Source of the DNA: Elusimicrobiota bacterium | GTDB lineage: Bacteria; Elusimicrobiota; UBA8919 | DNA: 53,246 nt | Assembly: GCA_016218625.1 (NCBI GenBank) | Contig: JACRDL010000009.1 | Location: 1-53,246 of the forward strand | Reading direction: 5' to 3' | Shown here: in pieces, positions 33,510 through 41,788 of the stretch | Layout of the letters: the number at the start of each line of letters is the position of its first letter | Position numbering within the stretch: the stretch's first letter is position 1 | Position numbers and translations under genes: made by a program | The notes under the pieces: generated by a model | The model's database searches: none | What the model was told of the DNA's origin: nothing | The model's input: only the letters and a program-made list of their open reading frames with translations

Positions 33510-35159
33510 ATGTGCGGAATTGTCGGCTATATCGGAAATAAAACGGCGGCGGATGTTATTTTAAACGGACTTAACCGGCTTGAATACCGCGGATATGATT
33601 CTTCCGGTATCGCAACTATTGAAAACAAAAGCATAAAAATTTCCCGCGCTGTCGGAAAAATTAAAAATCTTTATTCGGCAGTTCAAACGGAAAAATTTTC
33701 GGGAACAGTCGGGGTAGGGCATATCAGATGGGCTACACATGGCAAACCCTCCGAGGAAAATGCCCATCCGCATACCGACTGCTCCGGAAAAATCGTCATT
33801 GTCCATAACGGAATTATTGAAAATTATAGGCAGTTAAAAAAGGAACTAATATCTTCAGGTCATAAATTTCGCTCGGAAACTGACACGGAGGTTATAGTCC
33901 ATCTTATAGAAAAGTATTACAGCGGCGATATTTTGTCGGCGGTGAAAACCGCAGTGAAATATCTCAAAGGCGCATATGCCCTCGGTGTGATTTCGCAGGA
34001 CAATCCGGATGTTCTGATAGGTGTCCGTTATGATGCTCCGCTGGTAGTGGGCGTGGGCGAAAAGGAATTTTTTATCGCATCCGATATCCCGGCCCTTCTT
34101 CCATATACAAAAAAATTTATCTATCTTTCCGACGGCGACATCGTGGAACTAAAAAAGGATTCTTGTAAAATTTTTGACATATCTGACAACATTACCGAGA
34201 GAAAAATCAATACTATCGAGTGGGATTCTCTTATGGCGGAAAAATCCGGCTATAAACATTTTATGTTGAAAGAAATAATGGAGCAGCCGCAGACAATTGA
34301 AGATACCTTCCGCGGCCGTCTTGCCGTTGAAGATATAAACGAATTTTTCGGCGAGATAAATATAAATCCGCAAACAATACGGGATATAAATAAAATTTCA
34401 ATTGTCGCCTGCGGGACATCATATCATGCCGGTTTAATCGGAAAATTTCTGTTTGAATCACTTTCCGGAATATCTTGCGAGACAGACATCGGTTCGGAGT
34501 TCAGATACCGGGATTTGATTATTGACGACAAAACGTTGATAATTGCAATAAGTCAGTCGGGCGAAACAGCCGATACAATCGCTCCGTTGAGAGAAGCAAA
34601 AAAGCACGGTGCAAAAACACTATCAATATGCAATGTGATGGGTTCAACCATTACCCGCGAGTCATCCAGCACTTTCTATACAAGATGCGGTCCGGAAATA
34701 GGGGTCGCTTCCACAAAAGCATTTACCGGACAACTTACCGCACTGCATCTTTTGGCGCTTTATTTCGGAATTGTAAGAGGAAAAATCACAAAGGACTTGG
34801 CATCTAAATTTATTGACTCACTTATTCAAATTCCGCATGAAATCTCCGAAATTTTAAAAAAAGAAAATGAGATAAAATCAATCGCAAAAAAGTTTTTCAA
34901 AAAATCACATTTTCTATATTTGGGTCGCGGACTGAACTTTCCTATTGCGTTAGAAGGTGCGTTGAAACTGAAAGAAATTTCATATATTCATGCGGAGGGC
35001 TATGCCTCGGGAGAGATGAAACACGGACCGATTGCGCTTATAGACGAGAATATGCCGGTTGTATGCATCGCGACTATCGGCAGGGTCTACGAAAAAATTC
35101 TTTCAAATATAGAAGAAGTAAAAGCCCGCGAGGGAATTGTTATAGCGGTTGCCACATAA
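33510..35159 (+). CDS. glmS: glutamine--fructose-6-phosphate aminotransferase, ended by an in-frame TAA
   Basis: N-terminal glutaminase starts MCGIVGYIG (Cys as residue 2 before Met removal), ATG at 33510. Two SIS isomerase domains follow (CGTSYHAGL, SQSGETADT, GRGLNFPIALEGALKLKEI). At codon 550 (35157-35159) TAA replaces what should be a sense codon in IAVATxVDEL. The reading frame then continues for 59 codons that match the GlmS C-terminus. Read through, the protein would be 609 residues long, the normal size. Makes glucosamine-6-P, the substrate for GlmM. Confidence 0.85.
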   Translation: MCGIVGYIGNKTAADVILNGLNRLEYRGYDSSGIATIENKSIKISRAVGKIKNLYSAVQTEKFSGTVGVGHIRWATHGKPSEENAHPHTDCSGKIVIVHNGIIENYRQLKKELISSGHKFRSETDTEVIVHLIEKYYSGDILSAVKTAVKYLKGAYALGVISQDNPDVLIGVRYDAPLVVGVGEKEFFIASDIPALLPYTKKFIYLSDGDIVELKKDSCKIFDISDNITERKINTIEWDSLMAEKSGYKHFMLKEIMEQPQTIEDTFRGRLAVEDINEFFGEININPQTIRDINKISIVACGTSYHAGLIGKFLFESLSGISCETDIGSEFRYRDLIIDDKTLIIAISQSGETADTIAPLREAKKHGAKTLSICNVMGSTITRESSSTFYTRCGPEIGVASTKAFTGQLTALHLLALYFGIVRGKITKDLASKFIDSLIQIPHEISEILKKENEIKSIAKKFFKKSHFLYLGRGLNFPIALEGALKLKEISYIHAEGYASGEMKHGPIALIDENMPVVCIATIGRVYEKILSNIEEVKAREGIVIAVAT

Positions 35160-35339
<180 letters not shown>

Positions 35340-35363
35340 AAAACGCAATTTTTTAAAAAAGTA

Positions 35364-35392
35364 CTTGACAAAATGCAATTTTTTAGGTATAA
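35364..35392 (+). promoter_or_regulatory. promoter of the Tad/Flp pilin cluster
   Basis: TTGACA 35364-35369, 17-bp spacer, TATAAA 35387-35392. The first pilin ATG is at 35403, a very short leader. Confidence 0.75.
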
Positions 35393-35402
35393 ATATAATG
35401 GG

Positions 35403-35573
35403 ATGATAGGGCTGATAAAAAATCTTGTTAAATCTGAAACTGCTGCTGCAGATACCGAGTATTCTCTGCTCATTCTTTTACTTGTTGCTTCAATATTAGC
35501 ATTAAGAGTTTTTTCAACCGTGCTGAATGCTGTTTTGGTTAAAGCCGCTGTAAGGATAACAGGCGTTGTATAA
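35403..35573 (+). CDS. Flp/Tad-type pilin-like peptide 1
   Basis: 56 residues: short basic leader, then AAADTEYSLLILLLVASILA. The Glu-Tyr pair at +5/+6 after a small residue is the class IVb prepilin motif, followed by a hydrophobic helix. The frame is open 10 codons further upstream, but that part lies in the promoter. Confidence 0.75.
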   Translation: MIGLIKNLVKSETAAADTEYSLLILLLVASILALRVFSTVLNAVLVKAAVRITGVV

Positions 35574-35749
35574 TGAAGATTACAAATTATAAATTACGAA
35601 TTACGAATAAAGGTCAGTCAATGACGGAATATCTGCTTGTTGCTTTTTTGATTTCGTTTGCGGTTTTTCAAGCGGTTAATACATTCGGAAAAGCACTCAA
35701 TGTTGCTTTTTTACAGGCAATAAATAATATTGCCGTCAACATAAAATGA
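35573..35749 (+). CDS. Flp/Tad-type pilin-like peptide 2
   Basis: 58 residues; start ATG overlaps the preceding stop (TAATG). Leader MKITNYKLRITNK is coded by a repetitive AATTACGAATTACG stretch. Cleavage site NKG|QSMTEY, then a hydrophobic helix LLVAFLISFAVFQAV. Confidence 0.8.
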   Translation: MKITNYKLRITNKGQSMTEYLLVAFLISFAVFQAVNTFGKALNVAFLQAINNIAVNIK

Positions 35750-35759
35750 GGTAAATAAA

Positions 35760-35945
35760 ATGAAAACGATCCGTTTTAAAAAAGGTCAAGGGATGACTGA
35801 GTATGTATTGATGATTTTTCTTATTGCTTTTCTCGCATATATTGCTGTTGAAACATTCGGTAAAAAAATAAGATACGGATTTCTTTCCGCCGGGAACAAG
35901 GTTTCTGGAATTTGCAATGCCGAAACACCGGGGATTTATAAATAA
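35760..35945 (+). CDS. Flp/Tad-type pilin-like peptide 3
   Basis: 61 residues; leader ends KKG|QGMTEY, hydrophobic helix VLMIFLIAFLAYIAV, and a C-terminal part with one cysteine (GICNAE). RBS GAGG at 35748-35751. Confidence 0.85.
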   Translation: MKTIRFKKGQGMTEYVLMIFLIAFLAYIAVETFGKKIRYGFLSAGNKVSGICNAETPGIYK

Positions 35946-36011
35946 TTTTTAAGAATATATCTAATCAAAATGAAGTTCATTTAATTTGTATGAAAGGGGG
36001 GTGAAAAAAAG

Positions 36012-36182
36012 ATGTTAAAACGGTTATTGAAGAACGAGAGAGCGCAGGGAATGACAGAATATGTTCTGGTTGTATTTCTTATTGCTCTTCTCGCATTTGT
36101 GGCGGTACAGTTGTTCGGCGGCAAAGTGAAAAATGCGTTTAATAAAGCCGGAACAAAACTTGACCAGGCAACGAAGAAGTAA
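36012..36182 (+). CDS. Flp/Tad-type pilin-like peptide 4
   Basis: 56 residues with the strongest ribosome site of the set (AAGGGGGGTG). Leader MLKRLLKNERA, cleavage A|QGMTEY, helix VLVVFLIALLAFVAVQLFG and a basic tail (KVKNAFNKAGTKLDQATKK). Best match to a structural Flp pilin and the likely main subunit. Confidence 0.85.
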   Translation: MLKRLLKNERAQGMTEYVLVVFLIALLAFVAVQLFGGKVKNAFNKAGTKLDQATKK

Positions 36183-36300
36183 TATAATTAGGTTTTTTTA
36201 ATGTACGGAGATTCGCTTTCTGTGTAATATACGCAATGGCGAATTTCTGCACAGGTTTTGCTTATCTGAAAAAGTATAAGAAATTTTTTTATTTCTGTTT

Positions 36301-36468
36301 ATGAACTATTTCAATAAGAAAGGTCAAGCAATGACCGAGTATGTATTGGTTCTTATGCTATGCGTCATAACCGCATGGGTAGGAACCAATTTTTTTCAGA
36401 GACGATTGAAAAATGTCTACAGCGGTGCATCCCGTACCCGTGCAGGTGTTCAAGGAATGTATCCGTAA
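36301..36468 (+). CDS. Flp/Tad-type pilin-like peptide 5
   Basis: 55 residues; leader MNYFNKKG|QAMTEY, helix VLVLMLCVITAWVGTNFF, then an Arg-rich tail. The 118-bp gap before it holds no other gene. Confidence 0.8.
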   Translation: MNYFNKKGQAMTEYVLVLMLCVITAWVGTNFFQRRLKNVYSGASRTRAGVQGMYP

Positions 36469-36497
36469 AAAGGCAAGTTAAAAGTTAAAGGTTAAAA

Positions 36498-36992
36498 GTG
36501 AGAAGTAAAAAACTAAAAATTATTACTCGCTACTCGCTACTCACTACTCGCTCAAAAGGTCAGACACTTATTGAGTTTGTTCTGATTGCTATTATTTCGA
36601 TTGCGCTTATTTTCGGAGTAATGGACCTTGCGCGGCTTTCATGGACGATGTTTCATCTACACGGCGCCGCATTTGCCGCCGCCAGAGCGGAAGCAGTCAG
36701 AAAAAGCGGATTTACGGCGGCAAACTATGTTACGATGAGAACGCTCGGCGGACACTGCCTTGTTTCTGTAAATAAATCGCATGAAGTACCGTCGCATAAT
36801 CCACCGTGGACAGTTCCTGGAGTCGCATTAAAGAAAGATGATGTAAGAATTTACGCTATTAACGCAACTGTTACATATTTATATAGACCGCTTTTTGCAG
36901 CCGGAGCATTTAAAACAGGTGTTATACCATTAAAGGTTTCGTCACGAATGCAGACGGAAATCCCGAATCCGATACCGCAATCAAGAAATTAA
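36498..36992 (+). CDS. TadE-like pseudopilin
   Basis: 164 residues. SKG|QTLIEFVLIAIISIALIF is the TadE-type prepilin motif, followed by DLARLSW and AARAEA. The leader (MRSKKLKIITRYSLLTTRSK) is coded by tandem CTACTCG units. Minor pilin of the Tad system. Confidence 0.82.
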   Translation: MRSKKLKIITRYSLLTTRSKGQTLIEFVLIAIISIALIFGVMDLARLSWTMFHLHGAAFAAARAEAVRKSGFTAANYVTMRTLGGHCLVSVNKSHEVPSHNPPWTVPGVALKKDDVRIYAINATVTYLYRPLFAAGAFKTGVIPLKVSSRMQTEIPNPIPQSRN

Positions 36993-36994
36993 AA

Positions 36995-37867
36995 ATGAAA
37001 AAATTACTTTTTACTCACTACTCGCTACTCGCAACTCGCTCAAAGGGACAAATTCTTCCGCTTGTTGCTCTGACGGTGCTGGTGCTTTCTATGTTTTCGT
37101 TTCTTGTTTGGAATCTCGGTATGCTTGAATTTAACCGTCAGAAAATGCAGACCGCCGCCGATGCCGCCGCAATATCCGCCTTAAGATGCCGCGCAGCTTT
37201 TTACAATGCGATGGGAATTTTACATGATACAATGCATCTTGATACCATATGGATGGGGCATAATATAAAAAAAGGTGTTATGGAAAAAAACCAGATTCCG
37301 TTATATGAAGCAAATCTTACAGCGCTTAAAAAACTGAATTGGGGTGCTGGCGGTGGGTCCGCATTAACAGCAGGAAGTGCCGCAAAATTAAATGGTGCTG
37401 ATAAACCTTACGGTTTCGGAGGGTTTGTTAAGGGTGGTAAAGGAACAGGACTTAAAGGCAGAAAGATGACATTTTATTCAGGTAATGTTAAGGTTATATA
37501 TCCAGTACCGCCTTTTATACTGGTACTTCCGCCATATAAAAAAAAGACATATAATCCTGCTTATTATTGCAGAACCTGGGAAGATAAATACAGAAAAGCC
37601 CAGCCGAAACAGGAGTTTATGTGGACGGTGAAAAAAAAGAATCAGACCTTTGCAACATCTTTGATTGGGTTAAAAAAACCTGCAGAGGCACGGGCAGTTG
37701 CACAGGCGAAAATTTACTTAAATGTGAGAGGAAATGCTATCGGACACAACGGCGGTTTCCCGAGAAATAAAAAAGAAGGACTATGGGGTTGGGGTCCAGA
37801 ACCATATGCCGGTTATCCGCAGTTTGATGCACGGCTTGTGCCTGTTCGCGGAGTAATGCTACATTAA
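36995..37867 (+). CDS. TadG-like protein with N-terminal Tad domain
   Basis: 290 residues. KGQILPLVALTVLVLSMFSFLVW followed by MQTAADAAAISALR is the TadG N-terminal pattern (putative Flp pilus-assembly). The rest is basic and Gly-rich with no known motif. The leader (LLFTHYSLLATRSK) comes from the same tandem repeat family as its neighbour. Confidence 0.8.
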   Translation: MKKLLFTHYSLLATRSKGQILPLVALTVLVLSMFSFLVWNLGMLEFNRQKMQTAADAAAISALRCRAAFYNAMGILHDTMHLDTIWMGHNIKKGVMEKNQIPLYEANLTALKKLNWGAGGGSALTAGSAAKLNGADKPYGFGGFVKGGKGTGLKGRKMTFYSGNVKVIYPVPPFILVLPPYKKKTYNPAYYCRTWEDKYRKAQPKQEFMWTVKKKNQTFATSLIGLKKPAEARAVAQAKIYLNVRGNAIGHNGGFPRNKKEGLWGWGPEPYAGYPQFDARLVPVRGVMLH

Positions 37868-37869
37868 AA

Positions 37870-38373
37870 ATGAAACCACAGATTACACAGATAAAAAACA
37901 TAGATTACACAGATGTCATTGCGAGGGCGAAGCCCGTGGCAATCTTGAGATTGCTTCGTTTCACTCGCAATGACAAAAAAGGTCAGGCGTTTGCAGAGTT
38001 TATTATCGCACTAATTGTGCTTCCGTTGTTTATCACAGGTACAATTACAATTGCGAGAATGTTTATTGTTAATATGCGGCTTCATCAGGCGGCAAGACAC
38101 GGTGCGTTTCTGATGGCGACGCAACGGGTTACAAAAACTAATATGCTGGACGAAGTAAAAAAATACTTTAGTGCGGGGTATCCTAAATTTGAGACATCAA
38201 AAATCAAAATTGTACATAAAAGCAAACGGGTCGGCTTGATAAAAGGTGACGAAGTAACCGTTAGTTATACGATGAAGGTTTTTGATTTAAGCCGTCTTTC
38301 GTTCTGGAAGGGCACACCGAAAATAGAAAAAAGATTCACACAATCTGCCGTTTGCGGCAGGGCTGCTTTTTAG
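37870..38373 (+). CDS. second TadE-like pseudopilin
   Basis: 167 residues with KKG|QAFAEFIIALIVLPLF and then RMFIVNMRLHQAARHGA. The leader is unusually long (about 38 residues) because two palindromic repeats, including GTCATTGCGAG, lie inside it and keep the frame. Confidence 0.82.
   Translation: MKPQITQIKNIDYTDVIARAKPVAILRLLRFTRNDKKGQAFAEFIIALIVLPLFITGTITIARMFIVNMRLHQAARHGAFLMATQRVTKTNMLDEVKKYFSAGYPKFETSKIKIVHKSKRVGLIKGDEVTVSYTMKVFDLSRLSFWKGTPKIEKRFTQSAVCGRAAF
37914..37975. repeat. GTCATTGCGAG palindromic element inside a prepilin leader
   Basis: Perfect 12-bp arms TGTCATTGCGAG (37914-37925) and CTCGCAATGACA (37964-37975) with an inner GCAATCT/AGATTGC pair. A CACAGATTACACAG segment precedes it at 37874-37913. 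Coded in frame by the pseudopilin gene. Confidence 0.9.
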
Positions 38374-38470
38374 AGTATCGGAATTTCAAAGGCGCCACAG
38401 AAAGACACAGAAAAAAACACAGAAATAACTTCAGTGTAATTCTGTGAAATTCTGTGGCTAATATCTTGAT
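38374..38470. repeat. CACAGA palindromic repeat, copy after the Tad cluster
   Basis: Arms CCACAGAAAGACACAG and CTGTGAAATTCTGTGG (38395-38457), same flanks as 5334-5430. Confidence 0.85.
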
Positions 38471-38858
38471 GAAAATCAGCGAAATCTTTTTAATTGTTTT
38501 TATTATGACACTTTTTATAGGTGTCTATTTTTTTGTGCAGAAAAAAATTATAAATCCCCCGGAGAAAAAAATTGAAACTGTTATTCAGCTGAAAGTTGAT
38601 GTTATGGAACAGCAGATGGGGTATTATGAAAAAAATGCGGACAAGCTAACTGCACGGGAAGAGAAAAAAATCAAAAAAATGCAGAAGGAAATTGACGCCG
38701 CAAAACCCTACATTAAACAGGCAGAGGACTACTACCAAAAAGAATACGGATACATATTAAAACTCCCACTGAAACAGCAGGAAAAAGAAATGAAAAAACT
38801 TGTTGAAAAAAAACGAAAAGAAACAGAAAAATACAAAAAGTACTTGCCGAGCCATTAA
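38469..38858 (+). CDS. membrane-anchored coiled-coil protein, function unknown
   Basis: 129 residues: N-terminal membrane segment IFLIVFIMTLFIGVYFFV, then a long charged helix (EEKKIKKMQKEIDAAK and EKEMKKLVEKKRKETEKYKK). GTG 38454 lies in the repeat; ATG 38469 is preferred. Its place between the Tad genes and the sensor genes does not define a role. Confidence 0.7.
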   Translation: MKISEIFLIVFIMTLFIGVYFFVQKKIINPPEKKIETVIQLKVDVMEQQMGYYEKNADKLTAREEKKIKKMQKEIDAAKPYIKQAEDYYQKEYGYILKLPLKQQEKEMKKLVEKKRKETEKYKKYLPSH

Positions 38859-38879
38859 TTAAAATCCATAAATTTTTGC

Positions 38880-38907
38880 TTGACTTTTATTATTTTTTTT
38901 ATATGAT
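38880..38907 (+). promoter_or_regulatory. promoter upstream of the HAMP protein gene
   Basis: TTGACT (38880-38885), 16-bp spacer, TATGAT (38902-38907). The transcript would begin with the TTAATCC palindrome at 38918-38996. Confidence 0.6.
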
Positions 38908-38917
38908 ATTTACAGTT

Positions 38918-38996
38918 TCAGGATTAAGGATTAAGTCGCTTCGCTTTAAGAATTAAGTTTTTGCTTAATCCTTACAACTTATTACTTAATCCTGAC
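38918..38996. repeat. TTAATCC palindromic repeat, copy 1
   Basis: TCAGGATTAAGGATTAAG...AATTAAG pairs with CTTAATCCTTAC...CTTAATCCTGA. It lies in the 5' leader of the HAMP gene and makes a false upstream extension of its frame. Confidence 0.85.
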
Positions 38997-39011
38997 ATTA
39001 ATGGGGGTTTT

Positions 39012-39593
39012 ATGGATGATAAACCGAAATACAAAAGGAGAATTGTAATTATCAAAAGGGCGCTGCAGTTTAAGTATATTGCTGTTGTTCTTATTGCTAT
39101 GGTTCTGGTCGCTTTTACCGTCGGATGGGATGTCTATTATACCGTAGGTCGCGCAATTATGGAATTAGAAGCCCCGGGTTTATATCCGATTATGGTTAAA
39201 ATCAACAATCTTATGCTCGGAAAACTTGCGGTTCTTCTGGTAATTGTCTTCATAATTGCCATTTTTGTTTCGCATAAGTTTGCAGGTCCCATATTTAAGT
39301 TTGAGCGTTCCTGCGATACGGTTGCCGAAGGTGACCTGACTTACAGGGTGCATTTAAGAAGCGGCGACGAACTTATTGAACTTCAGAATAAATTTAACGG
39401 AATGGTTTCGGAAATTCAGAAAAAAGTTTCAGCAGATTATGAATCGGCAAAAATCACAGGAGTTAAACTTTCGGCAATTTCCGCAAGGCTTTCACAGAAA
39501 AATGTATCGCCCGCTGAACTTTCCGAAATTTTGGGGCAGATTGACGGATTAATCGCCCAATTGAATAAAATATCGTCGGGCTTTAAGATTTAG
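39012..39593 (+). CDS. membrane protein with HAMP domain and no output domain
   Basis: 193 residues. Two membrane helices (YIAVVLIAMVLVAF; LGKLAVLLVIVFIIAIFV) flank a short external loop; a HAMP segment (KFERSCDTVAEGDLTYRV..DELIELQNKFN) follows and the protein ends in a short helix. The 150-bp gap to the next gene is a repeat. ATG 39012 has GGGGG upstream. May signal to the GAF-HD-GYP protein next door. Confidence 0.8.
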   Translation: MDDKPKYKRRIVIIKRALQFKYIAVVLIAMVLVAFTVGWDVYYTVGRAIMELEAPGLYPIMVKINNLMLGKLAVLLVIVFIIAIFVSHKFAGPIFKFERSCDTVAEGDLTYRVHLRSGDELIELQNKFNGMVSEIQKKVSADYESAKITGVKLSAISARLSQKNVSPAELSEILGQIDGLIAQLNKISSGFKI

Positions 39594-39597
39594 ATTA

Positions 39598-39735
39598 AAC
39601 CAGGATTAAGGATTACTTTCAGGATTAAGAATTAAGTTATAAGGATTAAGAAAAGACAAAAAAAACTTAATCCTTAAAGCGAAGCGACTTAATCCTTACT
39701 ACTGTTCACTTACGACGTATCACTTAATCCTGCCA
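39598..39735. repeat. TTAATCC palindromic repeat, copy 2 (nested)
   Basis: CAGGATTAAGGATTAC..AGGATTAAGAATTAAG..AAGGATTAAG folds back onto CTTAATCCTTAAAGCGAAGCG..CTTAATCCTTAC..CACTTAATCCTG. No gene in it. Confidence 0.85.
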
Positions 39736-39743
39736 TTACAATT

Positions 39744-41021
39744 ATGTATCTTGAATTATTTCTTATATCATTGTCGGTTTTAATAGGGATTTATTTTTTC
39801 AACAGATACAAATCCCAGTTAAAACAGTTGTTTAATATAAAAAAGGAAATGGGTGATGTAAAAGAGAAGTATGTAAACAGTGTTGCTGCCGTCGATAATC
39901 TCATCAACATGCTTATAGAACTTCACAACTTCGGACTGAAATACTCGCCGAGTCATAACAAGCAAACCCTTTCCAAAATGATAGTTGATTACGCGGTAAA
40001 GGTCTTAAAAACCAGTATCGGTTCTTTAATGTTGATTGATGAAACAACAAATGAACTTGTAATTGTCGCCGCGAGAGGACTTGCAAAAGATGTTATGGAC
40101 ACAACGCGGCTTAAAATCGGCGAAGGTATAGCAGGACTTGTCGCTCGCGACGGGAATCCAATTTTTGTTGAAAATATAGAAACCGACCCGAGATTTTTCA
40201 AGGCGGAAAATGTTAAGTATCCGTCAAAATCGTTCATATCCGTTCCTCTCAAAATAAGAAATAAGGTTATAGGTGTCTTGAATGTCAACAGGGAAAAAGA
40301 AGGTGAAAAATTTGTTGAAAGAGATTTGCGGCTTTTGCAACTTCTCGCGGGTCAGGCGGCTATTACAATTGAAAACATTGAACTTTACCAGAATCTTCAG
40401 CGGCTTTACCTTGAGACGATGCAAACACTTGCAAAAGCAATTGACGCAAAAGATGCCTATACAAGAGAACACGCCGACCGTGCAGGATATTATGCGAAAC
40501 TTGTTGCCGAGGAACTGCATCTTCCAAAGACAATGGTAAAACATATTGAGTATGCTGCAATGATGCACGATGTGGGAAAAATAGGAATCAAAGAGGAGAT
40601 TTTACTGAAGGCGTCTAAACTTACCAATGCGGAAAGGGATGAAATAAGAAAACATCCTTTGATTGGTGAAAAAATAATCGCTCCCATTGAGTTTTTGGCG
40701 CCCATTGCACCTTTGATTCTTTATCATCACGAATGGTTTGACGGTACGGGTTACGGCGAGGGTTTGTTAGGCGAGGAAATTCCGATAGGTGCGAGAATCG
40801 TTGCGGTTATTGATTCATATGATGCGATGACATCGGACAGACCATATAGAAAAGCGTTATCTGATGAGATTGCAATTGATGAACTGAAAAGAGGTTCAGG
40901 GACGCAGTTTGACCCGAAAATTGTAAATGCTTTTTTGAAGGTTTTGGAGAATGAAAAAAATAAAAACGGTGAAAAAAAGACGGATAAGAATCAGGATTCA
41001 GCGGCTTCAAAATCCGACTGA
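39744..41021 (+). CDS. GAF-HD-GYP phosphodiesterase-like protein
   Basis: 425 residues: N-terminal membrane segment (LFLISLSVLIGIYFF), coiled-coil, GAF domain about 70-212, HD-GYP domain about 225-400. The HD pair is His275-Asp276 in MMHDVGKIG, and the HHEWFDGTGYGEGL segment carries GYG where the family has GYP. All other metal ligands look intact. The family hydrolyses cyclic-di-GMP; the GYP change may alter partner binding. It may be the output of the HAMP protein encoded just before. Confidence 0.88.
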   Translation: MYLELFLISLSVLIGIYFFNRYKSQLKQLFNIKKEMGDVKEKYVNSVAAVDNLINMLIELHNFGLKYSPSHNKQTLSKMIVDYAVKVLKTSIGSLMLIDETTNELVIVAARGLAKDVMDTTRLKIGEGIAGLVARDGNPIFVENIETDPRFFKAENVKYPSKSFISVPLKIRNKVIGVLNVNREKEGEKFVERDLRLLQLLAGQAAITIENIELYQNLQRLYLETMQTLAKAIDAKDAYTREHADRAGYYAKLVAEELHLPKTMVKHIEYAAMMHDVGKIGIKEEILLKASKLTNAERDEIRKHPLIGEKIIAPIEFLAPIAPLILYHHEWFDGTGYGEGLLGEEIPIGARIVAVIDSYDAMTSDRPYRKALSDEIAIDELKRGSGTQFDPKIVNAFLKVLENEKNKNGEKKTDKNQDSAASKSD

Positions 41022-41033
41022 AAATAAATTTTT

Positions 41034-41714
41034 ATGAGCGGGGTTCTTTATGTTGTTGCAACACCGATAGGTAATCTCAAAGATATTACATTAAGGGCAT
41101 TAGAAACGCTTAAAGTGGTTGATTTAATTGCCTGCGAAGATACCCGTCGGACAAAAATTTTGCTCATGCATTATGACATAGCAAAACCGCAGATAAGTTT
41201 TTACTCGCAAAACCAGTTCAGAAAAATACCCTATCTGATAGATGAGTTGAAAAAAGGAAAAAATGTTGCACTTGTTTCGGATGCGGGAACTCCGGGTATT
41301 TCAGACCCCGGATTTTTTCTTGTAAAAAACGCAATTGAGCAGGGTTTAAAGGTTGAAACCATTCCCGGTGTTTCTGCGGTTGTTACGGCACTTTCGGCCA
41401 GCGGATTGGCAACCGACGGATTTGTATTTTTGGGATTTCTGCCGAGAAAAAAAGGCAAAATTAGAAAAGTTTTACAAAAAGTTGCAGGACTTGAAAAGAC
41501 AATAATTTTTTACGAGTCACCGTACCGACTAAAAAAAACACTGAAAATAATTACAGAAATTTTTCCGCCGGCTACCGATATTGTTGTTTGTCGCGAACTT
41601 ACGAAAAAATTTGAGGAGTTTATCCGCGGAAATACCTCGGATATAATTGAAAAACTTCCTGAAAAAATTTTGGGTGAAATTACAGTTTTAATTTCTGTAA
41701 AGAACAAAGGATAA
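41034..41714 (+). CDS. rsmI: 16S rRNA 2'-O-ribose C1402 methyltransferase
   Basis: 226 residues, shorter than usual by the C-terminal part. VATPIGNLKDITLRALETLK, CEDTRRTKILL, SDAGTPGISDPGF and PGVSAVVTALSASG are the RsmI motifs (tetrapyrrole-methylase fold). Confidence 0.93.
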   Translation: MSGVLYVVATPIGNLKDITLRALETLKVVDLIACEDTRRTKILLMHYDIAKPQISFYSQNQFRKIPYLIDELKKGKNVALVSDAGTPGISDPGFFLVKNAIEQGLKVETIPGVSAVVTALSASGLATDGFVFLGFLPRKKGKIRKVLQKVAGLEKTIIFYESPYRLKKTLKIITEIFPPATDIVVCRELTKKFEEFIRGNTSDIIEKLPEKILGEITVLISVKNKG

Positions 41715-41774
41715 GCCGCAGAAGGACACAGAACTTCACTGAATTTTTCTGTGCACTTCTGTGATATTCTGTGG
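41714..41774. repeat. CACAGA palindromic repeat before argC
   Basis: CCGCAGAAGGACACAGAA pairs with TTCTGTGATATTCTGTGG. The distal arm abuts the argC start and makes an in-frame GTG extension. Confidence 0.8.
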
Positions 41775-41788
41775 CAAAAAAAAAGAAA

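Noticed and set aside
35157-35159. Stop-codon reassignment or programmed readthrough
   Set aside because: TAA ends many other genes in this window and UAA has no known specialised amino acid; mutation or error is simpler.
35573-37047. CRISPR array from the tandem CTACTCG/AATTACG units
   Set aside because: Units are 7-8 bp with no unique spacers of CRISPR length and lie in coding frames; no cas gene is present.
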